A DNA stretch of 64,000 bases from Bacteroidota bacterium (GCA_023391015.1 JAEWBT010000036.1:8410-72409); one strand, 5' to 3'; positions 16,974 through 25,725 are shown, numbered from the stretch's first letter. Numbers and translations: made by a program. The notes: a model not told the origin generated them from the sequence alone.

Positions 16974-18062
16974 CTAATAATCCTCGCCTTTCCAAAACAC
17001 CCGGTACACGTTTGGCACCGTAGCGTAGCGCAGCACATCGTATTGCAGCTGCCATTCGTCGGAGCCGGAGCTCACATCATAAATCTCGCCGTCATAGAAC
17101 ATCCGGAGGGTGTTGGTTTGGCTCACATACACCAGCGAGTTGTAACTCAGGCTCATTTTTTCCGGAAAATATGTATCCAGGGTGTAAAGTTCTCCTTTAT
17201 AAAACACCCGCAGGTAGCCGCCTGCGTCCTTATATGCAACCACGTGGTCGCCCACACGGTATTCCGGCTGGAAAAACCCAATCGTGCGCACGCTGTCGTC
17301 GTAGAAAATCTTGAAATAGCCGTCGTTGGTTACAAAGGCCACCAGGTCGTCGCCCACGGTGTAGGACTGCGGCGCATATTCAGCGAGCGTAAAGGTTTTT
17401 CCGGCATGAAAGGCCCGGAACCGGCGGTTGGCATCGATATAGGCCACGTTGTTGCGCCCCACGCCAAAGGATTGCACGGCATAGTCTTCCTGTTTCAGCA
17501 GTTCACCGCCATAAAAAATCCGGAACTGATTGGCGAAGTTGACGTAGGCAACAATATTATCGCTCACCTGCGCGGTGGGAATGGCATCCTGGGCCAGAAA
17601 ATTCTCGGCTGGAAACACCTGTCCGTCGTAATAAATTTTGTATTCCTGACGGATGCCGTCCTGAAACAAAACCACGCTGTCGCCGATAAAATACCGGTCG
17701 GTGAGCGTGGTGAGATTTTTAATCGTGCCCCGGTCAAAAACGTTCAGCGACTTGCTGTTGAGGTACGCCACAAGATTATCGGTGGCAAAAAACTGATTCG
17801 TGAAGCCGTCGTTGATTTTCTGCACGCCGCCACCGTAATAAATTTTAAAAGCCCGCGTATTATCCAGAAACGGCAGGGCAATCCGCCCGATTTTGTATTC
17901 TACCGGGGGTAGGAAATCGGCATTGCGCAGCAGGCCGCGATCCCACACCTGAAACTGCCGTTGCATGTTCACAAAGGCCGAAAGCGGCTGGGCAACGGCC
18001 GGAAGCGCTGAGAGGAGAACTAAAAACGCAAAAACGGGAAAGCGGAAAGCCTTGAGGTGCAT
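16974..18062 (-). CDS. Exported protein of ~40-residue beta repeats, function unknown
   Basis: I do not recognise a named family. The 362 residues start with a signal peptide (FAFLVLLSALPAVAQ) if the ATG at 18062 is used. The rest is about eight degenerate repeats of 38-46 residues with the pattern VGDxxVAYxxxxxxFRIFYxGExxxxxxY, for example NIVAYVNFANQFRIFYGGEL and HVVAYKDAGGYLRVFYKGEL. This regularity suggests a beta-propeller or similar beta solenoid in the periplasm or on the surface. No T9SS domain, lipobox or catalytic motif is seen. A long leader with a terminator-like hairpin precedes the gene. Confidence 0.75.
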   Translation of the reverse strand: MHLKAFRFPVFAFLVLLSALPAVAQPLSAFVNMQRQFQVWDRGLLRNADFLPPVEYKIGRIALPFLDNTRAFKIYYGGGVQKINDGFTNQFFATDNLVAYLNSKSLNVFDRGTIKNLTTLTDRYFIGDSVVLFQDGIRQEYKIYYDGQVFPAENFLAQDAIPTAQVSDNIVAYVNFANQFRIFYGGELLKQEDYAVQSFGVGRNNVAYIDANRRFRAFHAGKTFTLAEYAPQSYTVGDDLVAFVTNDGYFKIFYDDSVRTIGFFQPEYRVGDHVVAYKDAGGYLRVFYKGELYTLDTYFPEKMSLSYNSLVYVSQTNTLRMFYDGEIYDVSSGSDEWQLQYDVLRYATVPNVYRVFWKGEDY

Positions 18063-18136
18063 AGGAAGCGGGAAAATACAACAGACCGGCCGAATGGTCT
18101 TTCGTTGCACTGTTATTTCCGGAAATATTACCAAAT

Positions 18137-18190
18137 AAAAAAGCCAGCCTTAGAAAAGGCCAGCCCCTATAAACCCTATCACTATGAAAA
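18137..18190 (-). ncRNA. Putative small RNA or attenuated leader ahead of the repeat-protein gene
   Basis: An exact -7 box (18196-18203) would start an RNA near 18190 on the minus strand. About 20 bases later the RNA can form an 11-bp stem (18156-18166 with 18141-18151, UUCU loop), followed by UUUUUU at 18142-18137. The stem is complete only on the minus strand because it uses G-U pairs, which marks the strand. The start codon of the repeat protein is 75 bases beyond the T run. From memory, similar box-hairpin-T-run leaders recur in Bacteroidota genomes, but I cannot name a family. Confidence 0.5.
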
Positions 18191-18195
18191 CGCCG

Positions 18196-18203
18196 CAAAG
18201 GTA
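18196..18203 (-). promoter_or_regulatory. -7 promoter box (TACCTTTG) for the leader RNA
   Basis: Exact TAnnTTTG on the minus strand, followed by GCGGC just as at the der promoter box. It lies 133 bases from the repeat-protein start. Confidence 0.55.
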
Positions 18204-18314
18204 AAACGATAATTTCATATTTTAAAGCGTTGATGGCAGAATTTTTGAGAGAAAATTTCTTCGCTTCAAAAGCACACTGGCTTCTTCGCCAGCGATGCCT
18301 GCCTGGCACTGGCA

Positions 18315-19265
18315 CTACCAAATCTTGTTGCGCGAATTTTCAAACCCCTTTGGCTTCACGATGGTGAACACGCGCGAAATATTGAATCCGAAGTGAATAC
18401 CGCCATCGGTCCAGCTATCGGTGGTTTGCCCAATGTAAGTGCGCTCGCTCATGCCGGTGCTGTTGGTAAAATGCAACTGAAAAACGTGTCCGCCCGTCTC
18501 AATATCAAAGCCAAGCGCCAGCGCATTCCGGGTTGCCGGCAAGGGGTTGAAGGTATAATAATACTCCGCGTTAAAAGAGATGCGATTGCTGAGCTTCAGG
18601 CGCCCGCCCGCTCCCAGGGCAAATACATCATTCGGCTCCTGCGGCGTAGCCACGACGTTGTAGTGCACATGCGAAGGCACTATTTGCAACGAAAGCCGCT
18701 GGCCAAACTTGCGGGCTATCAGCAGTTGGTTGGCAAAGCACAGCCGGTTGGAGAAATAATACTCGCCGCCGTTAGGCGCAGTGGCGCTCATGGTTTGCAC
18801 CATGGCCGAGCCTACATATGAAACCGAAAACGGCATCCGGTTATCGGTTGTCTGCCGCAGGATTTTGGCTTTCAGAAAACCGTCAAATTCCTTTTGGAAA
18901 CTACTGCGCCCCACGCCCGCCGTGAGCCAGGGCGTAATGCCATAGTCAAAGCCAAGGCGCGTAACGGCTCCATCCAGCCCAAAAAAGTTGCTGATCCCAG
19001 AATTTACTGCACCAAAGCGGTGCGAAATCCGAAAGTCTAGCACGCCCGCGCCTACATTCTCAATGCTGTGGCCGGTAACCAGCCGCGTGCTCTTAAAAGT
19101 GGCCGTAGTATAGTCTTTTCCTCGGCGGTTTTGGGCGGCGGCAGTAGCATCCAGCAGGGCTTCCAGGTCGTCGCCGTCGTCGCGGCTGGTGTCCATCGGA
19201 ACGGGAATTTGCGCCTGTGCCATCAGGCTACAGCCGACCAGCAGGGCAGAAAAAATAAAGCGCAT
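18315..19265 (-). CDS. DUF5777 family outer-membrane beta-barrel protein
   Basis: A 316-residue exported protein (signal peptide ending MAQAQ) with alternating amphipathic strands and the family stretch FKSTRLVTGHSIENVGAGVLDFRISHRFG. A C-terminal beta-signal-like end supports an outer-membrane barrel. No ligand is known for DUF5777. It is the last gene of the minus-strand cluster beginning with the YceI gene at 25705 and lies 26 bases after the nearer YceI gene. It may be the outer-membrane partner of the cytochromes, which is inference only. Confidence 0.85.
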   Translation of the reverse strand: MRFIFSALLVGCSLMAQAQIPVPMDTSRDDGDDLEALLDATAAAQNRRGKDYTTATFKSTRLVTGHSIENVGAGVLDFRISHRFGAVNSGISNFFGLDGAVTRLGFDYGITPWLTAGVGRSSFQKEFDGFLKAKILRQTTDNRMPFSVSYVGSAMVQTMSATAPNGGEYYFSNRLCFANQLLIARKFGQRLSLQIVPSHVHYNVVATPQEPNDVFALGAGGRLKLSNRISFNAEYYYTFNPLPATRNALALGFDIETGGHVFQLHFTNSTGMSERTYIGQTTDSWTDGGIHFGFNISRVFTIVKPKGFENSRNKIW

Positions 19266-19291
19266 CGTTTTGGAGAATAAGACGTTGGGGG

Positions 19292-19837
19292 TTAACGGGT
19301 CGTCAGCAGCCCATTGACGGTAACCTCAATAGACGTGCCGATTTTGCCTGCCGTAGCTGCCGGAATGCGAATGGCATAATCTGCTGGTTTGACCAGGAAT
19401 TTAGAACGAGTCGTTACCTGTCCGTTTTTCACGCTAATCGTTCCCGGAACCACCACGCTGCGGGTTACGCCATGAATGGTCAGCTCGCCTTTGGCCTGCA
19501 CCGGATAATCGCCGTCGGCTTTGTAGTTGATGCGCGTCGGCTCTTCCAGCCTGCCTTTAAAAACAGCCTTCGGAAACTTGCTGCTCTCTAAATAGTTTTC
19601 ATTGAAATGCTCTTCCATCAGTTGTTTTTCAAACCGAAAGCTCTTTATCGGCACCTGATAGACTAGCTCGCCGGTGGCGGCATCCAGCACGGCGGCGGCT
19701 TCGTTGTTGAGCGCTTCAATGTTCTCTACCGGCGTAGAAGAGAAAAAGGTAACCTTGCCGGTGCGAGTTAGGTATTTCTGGGCAGTAGCGACAGAGGCCA
19801 TGCCGGCAAAGCACAGCAGCAAAAAGAGTTTTTTCAT
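19292..19837 (-). CDS. YceI family periplasmic lipid-binding protein
   Basis: A 181-residue protein with a signal peptide (FLLLCFAGMASVATAQ) and the YceI lipocalin-like fold, which binds polyisoprenoids or related lipids in characterised members. Recognisable parts are the START-to-core strand TRTGKVTFFSSTPVENIEA, the HFNENYLESSKFPKAVFKG helix and turn, and the C-terminal GTSIEVTVNGLL strand. It sits between a CX4CH cytochrome gene and the DUF5777 gene. A paralogue with the same HFNENYMES motif opens the cluster at 25127-25705. Confidence 0.9.
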   Translation of the reverse strand: MKKLFLLLCFAGMASVATAQKYLTRTGKVTFFSSTPVENIEALNNEAAAVLDAATGELVYQVPIKSFRFEKQLMEEHFNENYLESSKFPKAVFKGRLEEPTRINYKADGDYPVQAKGELTIHGVTRSVVVPGTISVKNGQVTTRSKFLVKPADYAIRIPAATAGKIGTSIEVTVNGLLTTR

Positions 19838-19870
19838 GATAAAAGGTTGTTTTAAGAGAAACGAAAAAAA

Positions 19871-20254
19871 TCAGTTTTCGGGTGCGCCTTTGGCCACCCA
19901 TTTTTGAATTTGAGACAGCACGCAGTCGCTTAGCTTCGCGCCATTTTTGGGCATGGGCGAATAGCCGGAACTATGGCTAACCACACCCAGCAGGCGGCCA
20001 TTGAGGGCTATCGGCTTAACGCCCGCATAAGTAGAGAGGTCGATGCCCGCAGCGGCAGCGCCGGCGTTGTGGCAGCCGCTTACGGCGCAGTTGCTTTGCA
20101 GGATGGGTTGGATGGTGGCCGCGTAGGTTACAGTATCGGTCTTGCAACCGCCTGGGGCCGCCGGATACATCTCCTTTAGGTTATCGTAGTAGCAACCCGC
20201 CAGCGCCAGTAGCGGTATCCAAAGCAGTTTTCGGGAAAAAATTTTCAGGTTCAT
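19871..20254 (-). CDS. Small c-type cytochrome-like lipoprotein with a CX4CH motif
   Basis: A 127-residue protein whose leader ends in a good lipobox (LLALAGC). The heme-attachment-like motif is CAVSGCH, with four residues between the cysteines instead of two. A likely distal ligand is the methionine of GYSPMPKNGAKLSDC. The last ~45 residues are nearly the same as the end of the neighbouring upstream cytochrome (NGRLxGxVxHxxGYSPMPKNGAKLSDC...IxKWxAxGAP), so the pair arose by partial duplication. Heme binding is inferred; CX4CH does bind heme in some multiheme cytochromes. Confidence 0.75.
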   Translation of the reverse strand: MNLKIFSRKLLWIPLLALAGCYYDNLKEMYPAAPGGCKTDTVTYAATIQPILQSNCAVSGCHNAGAAAAGIDLSTYAGVKPIALNGRLLGVVSHSSGYSPMPKNGAKLSDCVLSQIQKWVAKGAPEN

Positions 20255-20264
20255 GCCGTTGGTT

Positions 20265-20978
20265 TTAGTTGTTGGGAGCGCCCGCTGCGGCCCATTTGCG
20301 GATTTTGGTAATCTGGCAATCGCTCAGCTTTGCGCCGTTTTTGGGCATCGGCGAGTAACCGGCGGCATGGGCCACAGCGCCTACAAGCCGTCCATTGGCT
20401 GCCGCTGCCGACGCGCCGGCGTGGCTGTCCAGCATCACGCCGCCCGAAGCGCCCGATGCATTGTGGCACCCTCGGCAATAGGTATTCAGTAGGGGCTGCA
20501 CGCCGGTGGCAAACGTAATATCAGCCGTGTCGCAGACGGCAACGCAGCCGGTGGTGTTGCGCGCGCCTTCGTTAATCCACCTTTCTATCAGCGCAATCTG
20601 CGCCACCGTAAGCGGCGCAGCCGGAGCAAGTGGCATCCGTTTTTCGGGCTTGTCTTCTGTAATGGCCTCAAAAAGCTGGGTAGCGCCTGCGTTGCCGGCA
20701 ACAAAGTTTTTGACGGTAATGGTTTGATAGGATGTAAACACATAGCCATCCTGGCGAGAAGCGGCATCGTGGCAACCGCTCTGGGCGCAGTTGGAAACGA
20801 AAATGGGCAGAATATCCCGCTCAAAGCACAGCGCCGTATCGGCGGAATTGTTGCCGCCGCCATTGTTATTCCCGTTTCCGGCAGCGGGCACAGCTGGTTT
20901 TACATCCACCGTGTGCTTGCAAGCTAGAGCGCAGGAAAGAACCAGCAAAAAGCAGGCATAATATAAAGTTTGTTTCAT
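20265..20978 (-). CDS. Two-domain c-type cytochrome-like lipoprotein
   Basis: A 237-residue protein starting at the ATG at 20978; the Met four residues earlier is not needed. The leader ends in LSCALAC. A low-complexity Gly/Asn linker follows, then domain 1 with CAQSGCH (CX4CH) and a possible distal Met in KRMPLAPAAP. Domain 2 has a canonical CRGCH and the GYSPMPKNGAKLSDC block. Two hemes are predicted. It lies 10 bases upstream of the single-domain paralogue and 15 bases after the OB-fold gene, so the three are surely co-transcribed. Confidence 0.78.
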   Translation of the reverse strand: MKQTLYYACFLLVLSCALACKHTVDVKPAVPAAGNGNNNGGGNNSADTALCFERDILPIFVSNCAQSGCHDAASRQDGYVFTSYQTITVKNFVAGNAGATQLFEAITEDKPEKRMPLAPAAPLTVAQIALIERWINEGARNTTGCVAVCDTADITFATGVQPLLNTYCRGCHNASGASGGVMLDSHAGASAAAANGRLVGAVAHAAGYSPMPKNGAKLSDCQITKIRKWAAAGAPNN

Positions 20979-20993
20979 AAAGAGAAGCATTTT

Positions 20994-21398
20994 TTAGGGC
21001 TTGGAAGGCACGCAGTCGGAAAGCACCACAACGGTGGTAAAGCCATTGCAGAACCCTTTGATTTCTACGGGCTGGTTTATCTGGTAGGCGGGTTGCTCCT
21101 CGCGCAGGGTACACTGCACGCCGCCGAGCGGGTCGGCCACGCCCAGCAGCAGCACCTGCCGCCCGTCTTGATTCCTGGAAATCTCCACCAGATTGCCGCG
21201 CACCCGAATGACCTTATCCAGATAAGTGGCATTGGCGGCGGTTTCGTTGGCAGCATAAGCGGCATACAGCGCCTCTGCTGTGGTAGCAAGGCCGGCCTGG
21301 TCTTCGGCCTTCGGACGGGGCTTGTTCCACAAATAGCCCCCAACTGCAGCAACGACCACTGCTGCTATCAGGAGAAGAAGAATCATTTTCTTACGCAT
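20994..21398 (-). CDS. Membrane-anchored OB-fold (tRNA_anti-like) protein
   Basis: A 134-residue protein starting at the ATG at 21398 with one N-terminal membrane anchor (MILLLLIAAVVVAAVGGYLW). A periplasmic OB fold of the tRNA_anti-like type follows (TYLDKVIRVRGNLVEISRNQDGRQVLLLG, then GVQCTLRE...EIKGFCNGF). In this phylum such proteins sit beside cytochrome/YceI genes, and their role is unknown. The longer upstream frame runs into the spacer after the response-regulator gene. A weak promoter-like TAGTTTTA lies at 21431-21438. Confidence 0.78.
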   Translation of the reverse strand: MRKKMILLLLIAAVVVAAVGGYLWNKPRPKAEDQAGLATTAEALYAAYAANETAANATYLDKVIRVRGNLVEISRNQDGRQVLLLGVADPLGGVQCTLREEQPAYQINQPVEIKGFCNGFTTVVVLSDCVPSKP

Positions 21399-21532
21399 AT
21401 CCAGGACGGGAATGGGCTTGGTTTCCGAAGTAAAACTAAACGGCTTCTTCCCCACCCTAGAAATCAGAACGGCCCAACCAGGCCAGGCGCTTCCCGAAAG
21501 AGCGAAAACCGACACCCAGCCGGATAGGAGCG

Positions 21533-22288
21533 CTATCGTCCGAGGTCGTCATCCAGCCATTTCTTAAAGTCGGCGGCGCGCTCTACGCTCACCAGGAGCG
21601 CGGCAGGTGCAGCGGGCTGGAGCGTCAGCTGTACCCGCCCTTTGGAATAGGCCTTCATCTCGGCAATGGCCCGTATGCCGACGATATACTGCCGGTTGAT
21701 TCTGAAAAACTGCGCCGGGTCCAGGGTTTCTTCCAGGGCGTCCATATTGATGTCCAGCAAATAATTCCGCCCCTCGAAGGTGCGCGCATACGCGGCCTTA
21801 TTCTCGCTGTAGCAATAAGCAATTTCTGCTACCGGAAGCGTGCGGATGGTATCGCCATAGCGAATCATGAAACGCTTGCGGTAGCCCGCGGGCGGCGAAG
21901 TCTTCTGAGCGCTTTCCACAAGCGGCGCGGTTTTGCGCAGCATCCGGAGTTTTTCTAGGGCCGCGGCCAGCGCTTCTTTACGAATAGGCTTGAGCAAATA
22001 GGCGATGCTTCCGCTCTCGAACGCCTTCAGCGCATAAGCGTCGTAGGCAGTCGTGAAGATGACCGGAAAATCTTGCAGGCGCGGCAGCAGCAGGTCTATA
22101 GACGAGCCGTCGGCTAGATGAATGTCCACCAGTGCCAAGTCGGGCGCCGGATAGCGGGCGAGCCAGTCGGTCGTTTCGGCCACGCTTGCCGTTATGCCCA
22201 CCACCTGCGCGTGAGGTGCTACTGCTTTCAGCAGGTCTGCCAGCCCTTCGGCAGCCAGTTGTTCATCCTCAATAATTAAAACCTTCAT
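21533..22288 (-). CDS. LytTR family response regulator
   Basis: A 251-residue regulator with a receiver domain (phospho-acceptor D55 in LALVDIHL, conserved T79/T80 and K100) and a C-terminal LytTR DNA-binding domain (about 150-250, RFMIRYGDTIRTLPVAEIAYC...FFRINRQYIVGI). Its ATG overlaps the stop of the kinase gene by four bases, so the two are translationally coupled. It probably controls its own cluster, which is inference from position. Confidence 0.94.
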   Translation of the reverse strand: MKVLIIEDEQLAAEGLADLLKAVAPHAQVVGITASVAETTDWLARYPAPDLALVDIHLADGSSIDLLLPRLQDFPVIFTTAYDAYALKAFESGSIAYLLKPIRKEALAAALEKLRMLRKTAPLVESAQKTSPPAGYRKRFMIRYGDTIRTLPVAEIAYCYSENKAAYARTFEGRNYLLDINMDALEETLDPAQFFRINRQYIVGIRAIAEMKAYSKGRVQLTLQPAAPAALLVSVERAADFKKWLDDDLGR

Positions 22289-25155
22289 AGAAGCGGAAAT
22301 GTTACAACAAAACTATCGCCGTCGATGCCATAAGAAACAACCTGCCCCAGCATGGCATAACGGCGTTGGATATTGGCAAGGCCAAGGCCAGTGCCCTGTT
22401 CCGGCTGTGGGCGTGGCTGATAGGTATTGCGCACCAGGAGTGTTTTTCCGGCAAGCCGGATATGAATGGTCAAAGGCTGCGCGGCAGAGACAACATTGTG
22501 CTTAATGGCATTTTCTACCAGCATTTGCAGGGTAAGCGGAACAATGAAGAACCTGGTTAAGGCCGCGCCGGGCACATCGGTTTGCAGCCGCAGGGCATCG
22601 CCGAAGCGCGTTTGCTGAATCAATAGATACTGCCGCAGAATTTCCCATTCCTCGGCCAGCGGAATGCGGTCGTTGGGGCTGTGCTGAAGCACATGGCGAT
22701 ACAGGTCGGAGAGCGCCAGCGTGTATTCAATAGCGCGCTCCCCATCGCGACGAATCAGCGTGGTGAGGATATTAAGGCTGTTGAAAAGAAAGTGCGGATT
22801 AACCTGCATTTTGAGGTGTTGGTATTCGGCCTCTACGCGCGCCCGTTGTAGGGCCGCCAGCCGCCGAATGTTTTGCTCTCGAATGCGAACGGCCCCAACA
22901 ATCAGGGCGGCCACTGCGCCCAGCGCCAAGGCGATAAACCAAAGGCGAGTCCAGAAGGGCGCCGCAATCGTGAAAGGATATTCGCGACGGGCGACATTCG
23001 TGAAAGACGGACTGTAAGAAGCTTCTACCACAAACCGGTAAGCGCCGGGGCGAAGCCGATGAAAAGGCACCGCTTCATCGCGCGTATAAGTCCACTCCCG
23101 CGCCAGCCCTTCCAACCGGTAGCGATACTGAAGCTTTTCGGGATTGAGCAGATTGATGCCTTCATAGTGGAAAGCAGGGCTGTTTTCGCCAGGTGCAAAG
23201 GCATGTGCGTCCGGGGCAGGCGGGCTGCCATAGAGTGAGATGCCCTGCAGGACCAGGCCGGGTGTAGATAGGCGGGCCGGGGAAGCGCCCATTATTTGAA
23301 GCAGCCCTTTTCCAAAAGGCATCCATACGTTACCGGCTTCGTCAGTCGCCAGGCAATTGAGCCGCGCCGCGCCGCTGTCGATACCCACGCCGAGCCTGCG
23401 GTTGATATGCCGGAACTGCTGGGTCTGTGCCAGCCAGATGTCGGCGCCGCGATCGTGCGCCACCACCACATTACCGTTTCCGAGGGCCGCTACGGCCTCG
23501 GTGCGGATGCTTTGCAATCCTTGTTGCATACCGATGTCCCGCCACTGCTTGCCGTTAAAAACGCTGAGTCCCCGCTCTAAGGTCGCCGCCCAGACGTTGT
23601 GGTATTTATCCTGTGCCAGGCTATATACCGTAGCGTCGGCGCGGCCCTGCTGCCCGGAGTCGGTCGCGTGGTAGTGTCGGCCATCGTAGCGGCAGACGCC
23701 ACCGCCGTCGGTAGCCATCCACACGTCTCCCCGTGCATCGGCCATAATCTGATAAACATAATCGGCGCTCAGTCCGTTTTTGTGGGTATGTCGCCGGATG
23801 GATGCTGCTTTTTCTGGAGAAACAGCCAGTTCCCCCACCCCGTTGAGCGTGGCTACCCAAAGGCGGTTTGCCTGCGTGGTAACATTCAGGATGTGTTCTT
23901 GGGCCAGTGTCTCGGTGCCCGGAAATGTGTGCACGACGGCGGTCTTTCCATAAGTCCGGAAAAGCAATCCGCTGCCCAGCGTGCCTATCCAAAGCCCCTG
24001 GCTGTCAGCCGCCATAGTGGTAACCGACGCAGGCAGACGGGTTTGAATGTCCACCTGACGGGTTTGGAGATTATAGGCCCGCAACTGATTTCCTTGTGCA
24101 TACCAGATGCGGTTATCGCCATACGCCAGCGCGGTAATGGCAGCAAGCGAAAAAGGCTGCGGAAGGGTTATATGCCGGAGATACGAATAGCTGCATTGCG
24201 AAAGACCGGTAGCGGTGGCCAGCCACAGGTTTTCATTGCGGTCCACAAAGGCTTTGCGAATAACGCGCGCACCGGTCTCAAAGCGATCGGTTTCCCGATA
24301 GGCAGCGGATGCACCCTGCGGTTCGTAACATCTGGCCATGCCGTCTTCCGTAAAAATCAGCAGGCGTGCACCGATGAATGCCACATCTGCAATTGCTGCC
24401 GGCAATTGATGGGCGGTAATAACGGGTGTGTCCTGGCTTTTGTCCATTCGGATGACATACCACGCGCCTTCCTGACTGCCGGCGATATAACAGGCGGGCC
24501 GCCCTGGAATGGGTTTCAACACCCGCATGATGCCTTCTTTCACCAGTGGAACGGCTTGAATTTTTCCGGCAACGGCGTTCACGAAATCCACGCCTCGGTC
24601 GGTGGCCAGCAACAAACCCGCGCCGCTGGGCAGCGGCTGGAGCGCATACACATAATCGTCGCGCAGCAGGTGAACCGCATTCAAAACATGGGCCGAGTCG
24701 CGTAACATATACCACAGGCCGCTTCCCAGCGTACCAAAAGCGCGCAGAGCGCCTATTTGCGCAAAATGCGTAATAGCGGCGTCTGCCTGGCGCCCACGGT
24801 AGGTCAGCGGCAAAAGCTTTTCACCAATAATGCGCGCCGCCTTTCCGCTTCGAAAACCGGCAAGCAGGGCGTGGGACTGCAAGGCGAGTGTAGTAGCTTC
24901 CTGGCCGCGCGATTCGGGCAATTGATAAAAAGAAGTACCGTTGAATCGAAAAAGGCCTTGCTCGGTGGCCAGCCATAGGTAGCCGTTGGCGTCTTCCAGC
25001 ACATCGTTTACCCGGATAGGCATATTGGTTTCGGTGAGCCACCAATCGCGGATAAAAGGCTCGCCGGCAGCCGCCCCACTCCAGCGGCAAACCAGGAGCA
25101 GCAGTGCCAGCAACCCAGTCCATATGCTAAGGTTTGCGCGGCTCCAGCGTAGCAT
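22285..25155 (-). CDS. Two-component regulator propeller histidine kinase (LytS-type core)
   Basis: A 956-residue sensor. A signal peptide is followed by about 600 residues of Reg_prop-type WxATxxGLxxF repeats expected to form two seven-bladed periplasmic propellers, then a Y_Y_Y domain (about 650-735) and one membrane helix (about 742-764). The cytoplasmic HisKA_5-type core has phospho-acceptor H788 in QVNPHFLFNSLN, N-box ENAIKHN and GTGLGLANIQRR. No fused regulator is present; the LytTR partner is the next gene. Its start overlaps the end of the YceI gene by 29 bases. Such sensors usually respond to envelope or extracellular cues. Confidence 0.92.
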   Translation of the reverse strand: MLRWSRANLSIWTGLLALLLLVCRWSGAAAGEPFIRDWWLTETNMPIRVNDVLEDANGYLWLATEQGLFRFNGTSFYQLPESRGQEATTLALQSHALLAGFRSGKAARIIGEKLLPLTYRGRQADAAITHFAQIGALRAFGTLGSGLWYMLRDSAHVLNAVHLLRDDYVYALQPLPSGAGLLLATDRGVDFVNAVAGKIQAVPLVKEGIMRVLKPIPGRPACYIAGSQEGAWYVIRMDKSQDTPVITAHQLPAAIADVAFIGARLLIFTEDGMARCYEPQGASAAYRETDRFETGARVIRKAFVDRNENLWLATATGLSQCSYSYLRHITLPQPFSLAAITALAYGDNRIWYAQGNQLRAYNLQTRQVDIQTRLPASVTTMAADSQGLWIGTLGSGLLFRTYGKTAVVHTFPGTETLAQEHILNVTTQANRLWVATLNGVGELAVSPEKAASIRRHTHKNGLSADYVYQIMADARGDVWMATDGGGVCRYDGRHYHATDSGQQGRADATVYSLAQDKYHNVWAATLERGLSVFNGKQWRDIGMQQGLQSIRTEAVAALGNGNVVVAHDRGADIWLAQTQQFRHINRRLGVGIDSGAARLNCLATDEAGNVWMPFGKGLLQIMGASPARLSTPGLVLQGISLYGSPPAPDAHAFAPGENSPAFHYEGINLLNPEKLQYRYRLEGLAREWTYTRDEAVPFHRLRPGAYRFVVEASYSPSFTNVARREYPFTIAAPFWTRLWFIALALGAVAALIVGAVRIREQNIRRLAALQRARVEAEYQHLKMQVNPHFLFNSLNILTTLIRRDGERAIEYTLALSDLYRHVLQHSPNDRIPLAEEWEILRQYLLIQQTRFGDALRLQTDVPGAALTRFFIVPLTLQMLVENAIKHNVVSAAQPLTIHIRLAGKTLLVRNTYQPRPQPEQGTGLGLANIQRRYAMLGQVVSYGIDGDSFVVTFPLL

Positions 25156-25705
25156 CTACATGCACTTTTATTTCGGAAGCCAGCTTTTCATACACCACGC
25201 GCGGCACCTTGATATTGTGGTCGGAGAGCGGCACGGTAAAATCAGCTGTTACGCGGCATCGATGCTGGTCTTTTACCTCAATCGTTACCGGTATCAGCCG
25301 CTCCGCCGAAAATCCATGAACCGTTAGCCGCCCTTTGGCGCGCGCCTTGTAGGTTCCCGGAACGGTAAAAGAAACCGACTCCATGATTTTTCCGCTGAAT
25401 GAAGCTTCCGGAAAAACCCGGCTTTCCATATAGTTTTCGTTGAAGTGCTCTTGCTGCAACAGACTGTTGAAGCCTCGAAAGCTGCTGATGGGAATGCGAA
25501 AGCTAAAAGTTTTTTTCTCGATGTTCACGACACCGGCAAGGTCTTCGGAGCGGGCGCTGATTAATTCTTTGGGCGCTTCCGACTCAAACGCGATAGCGCC
25601 TTTCGAGACGGCGTATAACTCCGCCTGCTGCGCGTGTGCGGCAGATAAACTGTTGAAAAAGAAAAGGCTACCTGCCCACGCACTTCGACGCCAACCAAGC
25701 AACAT
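25127..25705 (-). CDS. YceI family periplasmic protein, first gene of the cluster
   Basis: A 192-residue protein with a signal peptide (leader ending SAAHAQQ) and the YceI fold: SKGAIAFESEAPKELISARS, QQEHFNENYMESRVFPEASFSGK and a C-terminal EIKVHVDATLE strand. It is paralogous to the YceI gene at 19292-19837. Starting with an exact promoter box at 25726-25733 and overlapping the kinase gene by 29 bases, it appears to be co-transcribed and co-translated with the sensor. This suggests a possible sensory or ligand-binding link. Confidence 0.9.
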   Translation of the reverse strand: MLLGWRRSAWAGSLFFFNSLSAAHAQQAELYAVSKGAIAFESEAPKELISARSEDLAGVVNIEKKTFSFRIPISSFRGFNSLLQQEHFNENYMESRVFPEASFSGKIMESVSFTVPGTYKARAKGRLTVHGFSAERLIPVTIEVKDQHRCRVTADFTVPLSDHNIKVPRVVYEKLASEIKVHVDATLEPRKP

Positions 25706-25725
25706 GTCTCAAAAAATTATTCGTG

